Positions 26,182 through 28,935 of a stretch of DNA of 28,935 nt are shown here, piece by piece. This DNA is from Fibrobacterales bacterium (GTDB lineage Bacteria; Fibrobacterota; Fibrobacteria; Fibrobacterales; Fibrobacteraceae). The notes under the pieces are model-generated. The model did no database searches, was not told the DNA's origin, and saw only the letters and a program-made list of their open reading frames with translations. The stretch lies in assembly GCA_025997455.1 (NCBI GenBank), contig BNUP01000016.1:1-28935 (forward strand), in the 5' to 3' direction. The position numbers and the translations under genes were made by a program. Position 1 is the stretch's first letter, and each line of letters begins with the position of its first letter.

Positions 26182-26871
26182 ATGGCTAAAAGAGGAAAAA
26201 AATATCGTGCGCTTGTTGCTTCTTATGATGCAGAAACATCCTATGGCGTTGATGAGGCAGTGAATATTCTCAAAAAGTCGCAGTTGAAATTTGACCAAAC
26301 GGTTGAATTACACTTCAATTTGGGAGTCGACCCCAAGCATTCGGATCAAATGGTTCGCGGAACGGTTGCTCTTCCTCACGGAACAGGTCGCAAAATTCGC
26401 ATTCTCGCATTCTGCAAAGAAAACGCAGTTCAAGCCGCTCTCGATGCCGGTGCTGATTTTGCGGGCGGTGCAGACCTCGTGGAGAAAATTTCGGGTGGAT
26501 GGCTCGATTTTGATGCAGTTGTAGCGACTCCCGATATGATGGCGGTTTTGGGAAAAGTTGCGAAGGTTTTGGGACCTCGCGGTTTGATGCCAAGCCCCAA
26601 AGCAGGCTCGGTTACACCGAATTTGCCTCAAGTTATTAAGGAACTCAAGGCTGGTAAAATTCAGTATCGTGTCGATAAAGGCGCAAATGTACACGCTCCT
26701 GCCGGCAAACTCTCTTTCACCACCGAGAAACTTCGCGAAAACATTTTAGCGGTTATTGAATCCGTGAAAAAGAACAAGCCGCAAACTTCAAAAGGCGTTT
26801 ATATTAAGAGTTTAACCTTAGCGGCAACGATGACCCCATCGGTTCGCTTAGATATGGCATTAACGAGATAA
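26182..26871 (+). CDS. rplA: Ribosomal protein uL1
   Basis: uL1 forms the mobile L1 stalk that helps the deacylated tRNA leave, and in many bacteria represses translation of the L11 operon. The 229-residue protein has VELHFNLGVDPKHSDQMVRG, LPHGTGRKIRI, VLGPRGLMPSPKAGSVTPN and a C-terminal KGVYIKSLTLAATMTPSVRL. I did not identify the L1-binding mRNA site in the leader of rplK. Confidence 0.98.
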   Translation: MAKRGKKYRALVASYDAETSYGVDEAVNILKKSQLKFDQTVELHFNLGVDPKHSDQMVRGTVALPHGTGRKIRILAFCKENAVQAALDAGADFAGGADLVEKISGGWLDFDAVVATPDMMAVLGKVAKVLGPRGLMPSPKAGSVTPNLPQVIKELKAGKIQYRVDKGANVHAPAGKLSFTTEKLRENILAVIESVKKNKPQTSKGVYIKSLTLAATMTPSVRLDMALTR

Positions 26872-26886
26872 GGCGAGGAATTCTAC

Positions 26887-27459
26887 ATGTCAAATCAGTC
26901 AGTGAAATCAAGTCAGTCAGTAAAAGTATCGGCAAACAAAGATAAAAAGCAAGTTGTAATCGATGCCCTCGCAAAAGATATAAGCGGAGCGGCATCCGTC
27001 TATCTTTTGAACTACACAAAAATTAAAGTTGCTCAAGACAACGCACTCCGCATAAACTTGCGGAAAAAAGGCATTGTCTATAAAGCGGCAAAAAACCGCC
27101 TCCTCAGAGAGGCATTGAAAAAAGCGGGAATTTTCGGGTTAGACTCTCACTTAAAAGGTGCGACCTCTATTATGCTCGGTTCGGCAGAAGATCCAATGCT
27201 TCCGGCACGCGAAGTTGTGGATTTTCATAAAACGAATCCCGAAATTTTATTATCAAAAGGCATTTCCTTAGACGGTGCGGCACTTGCGGGTGCAGAACTC
27301 GAAAACTTAGCGAAGATGCCCGGAAAGAAAGAAATTCTGAGTCAAATCATATCCCTCACACTTTCACCGGGTGCAAACTTGATAGCAATTATCAAGGGCA
27401 CAGGTTCAAAAATTGCGGGTCAGATAAAGGCTTTGGAAGAAAAACTGGAAACAGCGTAA
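26887..27459 (+). CDS. rplJ: Ribosomal protein uL10
   Basis: uL10 anchors the L7/L12 dimers on the ribosome. The 190-residue protein has SVYLLNYTKIKVAQDNALRI, KAAKNRLLREALKKAG, KGATSIMLGSAEDPMLPARE and a helical C-terminus KIAGQIKALEEKLETA that binds L12. The first ~17 residues (MSNQSVKSSQSVKVSANK) are a Ser-Gln-rich extension not usual in the family, made from a near-duplicated CAGTCAGT stretch. GAGGA lies nine bases before the ATG and supports this start. Confidence 0.97.
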   Translation: MSNQSVKSSQSVKVSANKDKKQVVIDALAKDISGAASVYLLNYTKIKVAQDNALRINLRKKGIVYKAAKNRLLREALKKAGIFGLDSHLKGATSIMLGSAEDPMLPAREVVDFHKTNPEILLSKGISLDGAALAGAELENLAKMPGKKEILSQIISLTLSPGANLIAIIKGTGSKIAGQIKALEEKLETA

Positions 27460-27484
27460 AACAATCAAAACGGAGAAGTCCATT

Positions 27485-27871
27485 ATGTCTACAGATGTCA
27501 AAACACTCGGCGACCAAATTGTCGCACTCACTCTTTTGGAAGCCAAAGCATTGGCAGATTACCTCAAAGAAACGCACGGTCTCGAAGCCGCTGCCGGCGG
27601 AGTAGCCGTTGTTGCTGCTCCTGCTGCGGGCGCAGCCGCTCCCGCTGCCGAAGAAAAGACCGAATTTGATGTGGTCTTGGTAGATGGCGGTGCACAGAAA
27701 CTCAATGTTATTAAGGTTCTGCGTGTTGCGGTTCCGGGTCTTGGTCTCAAAGAGGCAAAAGATTTGGTAGACAAAGGCAATGCTACCGTAAAAGAAGGCG
27801 TTTCCAAAGCGGATGCCGATAAACTCAAAAAAGAGTTGGAAGATGCCGGAGCAAAGGTCGCGCTGAAATAA
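27485..27871 (+). CDS. rplL: Ribosomal protein bL12 (L7/L12)
   Basis: bL12 forms the multimeric stalk that recruits translational GTPases. The 128-residue protein has the N-terminal dimerisation domain, an Ala-rich hinge (VAVVAAPAAGAAAPAAEEK) and the C-terminal factor-binding domain with VDGGAQKLNVIKVLRVAVPG, LGLKEAKDLVDKG and LKKELEDAGAKVALK. CGGAGAAG precedes the ATG. A hairpin lies 34 nt downstream, before rpoB. Confidence 0.98.
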   Translation: MSTDVKTLGDQIVALTLLEAKALADYLKETHGLEAAAGGVAVVAAPAAGAAAPAAEEKTEFDVVLVDGGAQKLNVIKVLRVAVPGLGLKEAKDLVDKGNATVKEGVSKADADKLKKELEDAGAKVALK

Positions 27872-27904
27872 TGCGCACCAACGCTGTCAATTCCAATTTT
27901 TGTA

Positions 27905-27924
27905 GCCCGTGCGAGAGCACGGGT
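27905..27924 (+). terminator. Hairpin between rplL and rpoB
   Basis: CCCGTGC (27906-27912), loop GAGA and GCACGGG (27917-27923) form a compact GNRA-type hairpin 34 nt behind rplL. No T-run follows immediately. In E. coli the rplL-rpoB gap holds an attenuator and an RNase III site, so this may lower rpoB expression relative to the ribosomal genes. A TTGCAT with TAAATT at 27930-27956 has only 15 nt spacing and is a weak promoter candidate. Confidence 0.5.
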
Positions 27925-27983
27925 TCATGTTGCATTTTTGTATTTTCACATAAATTTCAAAATCTTTTAGGGCGAGGTTATCA

Positions 27984-28725
27984 ATGATTGAACGGAAATC
28001 CTACTCATCGGATGAATTCCGTTTGGAGTTGCCGTATCTCCTTGAAGTGCAAAAGGCTTCTTACGAGCGTTTTTTGCAAGCCGCCACACCGGCTAAGGAC
28101 AGACGAAACGAAGGTCTTGAACGAGTATTTAAAGATGCTTTTCCCGTTATGGATGCAAAGGGTCTTTTGGTTCTGCGTTACAGTCACTACACACTGGCTA
28201 TGCCCAAGCATTCTCTAAAAGAGTGCAGGGAACGCGGAGTAACATTTTCCCGTCCGCTCATAGTGCGTTTGGAACTCCAGACATTTAAGGAAGACGGAGA
28301 AGAGAAAAAACTCCAAGATCAAGTCGCAAATGATGTGTTCTTCTGCGACCTTCCTATGATGACCGATAACGGCACCTTCATAATTAACGGTGCCGAAAGA
28401 GTGGTTATAAGCCAGTTGCACCGCTCACCCGGTGTGAGTTTTGACAGCGAGTTATTGCCGAGCGGAAAGACGGTTTTTCAGAGCCGCATAATTCCCAACA
28501 GAGGCTCTTGGCTTGAATTTAATACGGAGAACGACATTCTTTATATGTTGATTGACCGTAAGAAGAAACTTCCCGCGACCATTCTTTTGCGTTGTATCGG
28601 CTACGATACCAATGAGCAGATTTTGGCGGAATTTTACGAGAGTGAAACCGTTGATTTGAACGCCCAAGATGAAGTTATAAAAGCACTGGAAGGACGAGTT
28701 CTTTACAAGAATGTTATTAGCAACA
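27984..28725 (+). CDS. rpoB: RNA polymerase beta subunit, N-terminal part, interrupted
   Basis: The beta subunit forms much of the catalytic cleft of RNA polymerase. The first ~247 residues are normal: MIERKSYSSDEFRLELPYLL, then YTLAMPKHSLKECRERGVTF, FFCDLPMMTDNGTFIINGAE, RVVISQLHRSPGVSFD and IIPNRGSWLEFN. At about 28725, after GRVLYKNVIS, the frame continues with 60 unrelated codons and stops at 28913. Those codons are the antisense of the next part of rpoB. The break is not at the window edge. GAGG lies seven bases before the ATG. Confidence 0.95.
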
Positions 28726-28935
28726 ACCGTATCTACACGGTCTGGCTGCAAACGGGTAATTTGATAAATCTTCTGCATCGCAGAATCGCGATCTTCTGTA
28801 TTGTCATTTGCAAGCGTGTTGTGAATAAGGTTATTCTCATCGACATTTCCCTTTATCACTTCCAATTTTTTAAAGCCCGCTTCCAAAAGTTTTCCGCATA
28901 CTTCCGCGGTTAAAATTGTGTTTGCCGTGGCTAAA
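28726..28935 (-). pseudogene. rpoB: Inverted fragment of rpoB
   Basis: Read on the minus strand from 28934 this encodes LATANTILTAEVCGKLLEAG, then KLEVIKGNVDENNLIHNTLA, NDNTEDRDSAMQKIYQITRL and QPDRVDTV, which is the stretch of the beta subunit that should follow GRVLYKNVIS within a few residues. It is intact, in frame and in reverse orientation. The junction lies between about 28719 and 28732. It may be an assembly or amplification chimera or a genuine local inversion. Confidence 0.9.

Overview
This 28.9 kb window is a housekeeping segment of an AT-leaning bacterial chromosome, probably Fibrobacterota or another member of the Fibrobacterota-Chlorobiota-Bacteroidota group. That placement is an inference. 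It rests on the general look of the 16S rRNA, on -10 elements of the form TANATTTG, and on an accessory load of AAA-ATPase/PD-(D/E)XK, Rpn-type and DUF4143-type proteins. I could not run a 16S or marker-gene search.

Layout. 1-222: a 60-bp tandem repeat. 223-863: interspersed repeats, a strong promoter and the rRNA leader. 864-6098: a complete rrn operon (16S, tRNA-Ile, tRNA-Ala, 23S, 5S), followed by tRNA-Arg. 6311-8573: a small YjgN/DUF898-like membrane protein, a decayed AAA-ATPase/PD-(D/E)XK gene (minus) and pdxJ. 8671-11950 (minus): ppk and a phosphofructokinase. 12338-14776: dxs, converging on and overlapping a ThiE-like gene that sits directly behind tRNA-Lys. 14777-16198: divergent promoters, an unexplained leader and a two-gene unit of small unknown proteins. 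16352-18175: an Rpn-family gene, a MITE-like insertion and fragments of a decayed ATPase. 18223-18606: repeats. 18607-22839: rubrerythrin, rsfS, a Na/Pi cotransporter-like gene and mnmE. 22869 to the end: tRNA-Thr, tRNA-Tyr, tRNA-Thr, tuf, rpmG, tRNA-Trp, secE, nusG, rplK, rplA, rplJ, rplL and the start of rpoB.

The functional core is translation and transcription: rRNA, eight tRNAs, EF-Tu, ribosomal proteins, NusG, RsfS, MnmE and RNA polymerase beta. A second group of genes supplies cofactors and phosphate metabolism: PdxJ and Dxs share the substrate DXP, ThiE uses a DXP-derived moiety, and PPK, PFK and the Pi transporter handle phosphate.

The most interesting material is non-coding. Four near-identical strong promoters (TTGACA, 17 nt, TANATT) precede rRNA, tRNA clusters and one unexplained transcript. 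A dense set of small palindromic repeats lies between genes, including a hairpin family at stop codons, a composite element behind both ppk and rsfS, a promoter-containing module copied in front of dxs and rubrerythrin, and a 237-bp MITE-like insertion with terminal inverted repeats and an 8-bp target duplication. At the right edge rpoB is broken: the last ~210 bases are the next part of rpoB in reverse orientation, which looks most like an assembly or amplification chimera but could be a real inversion.
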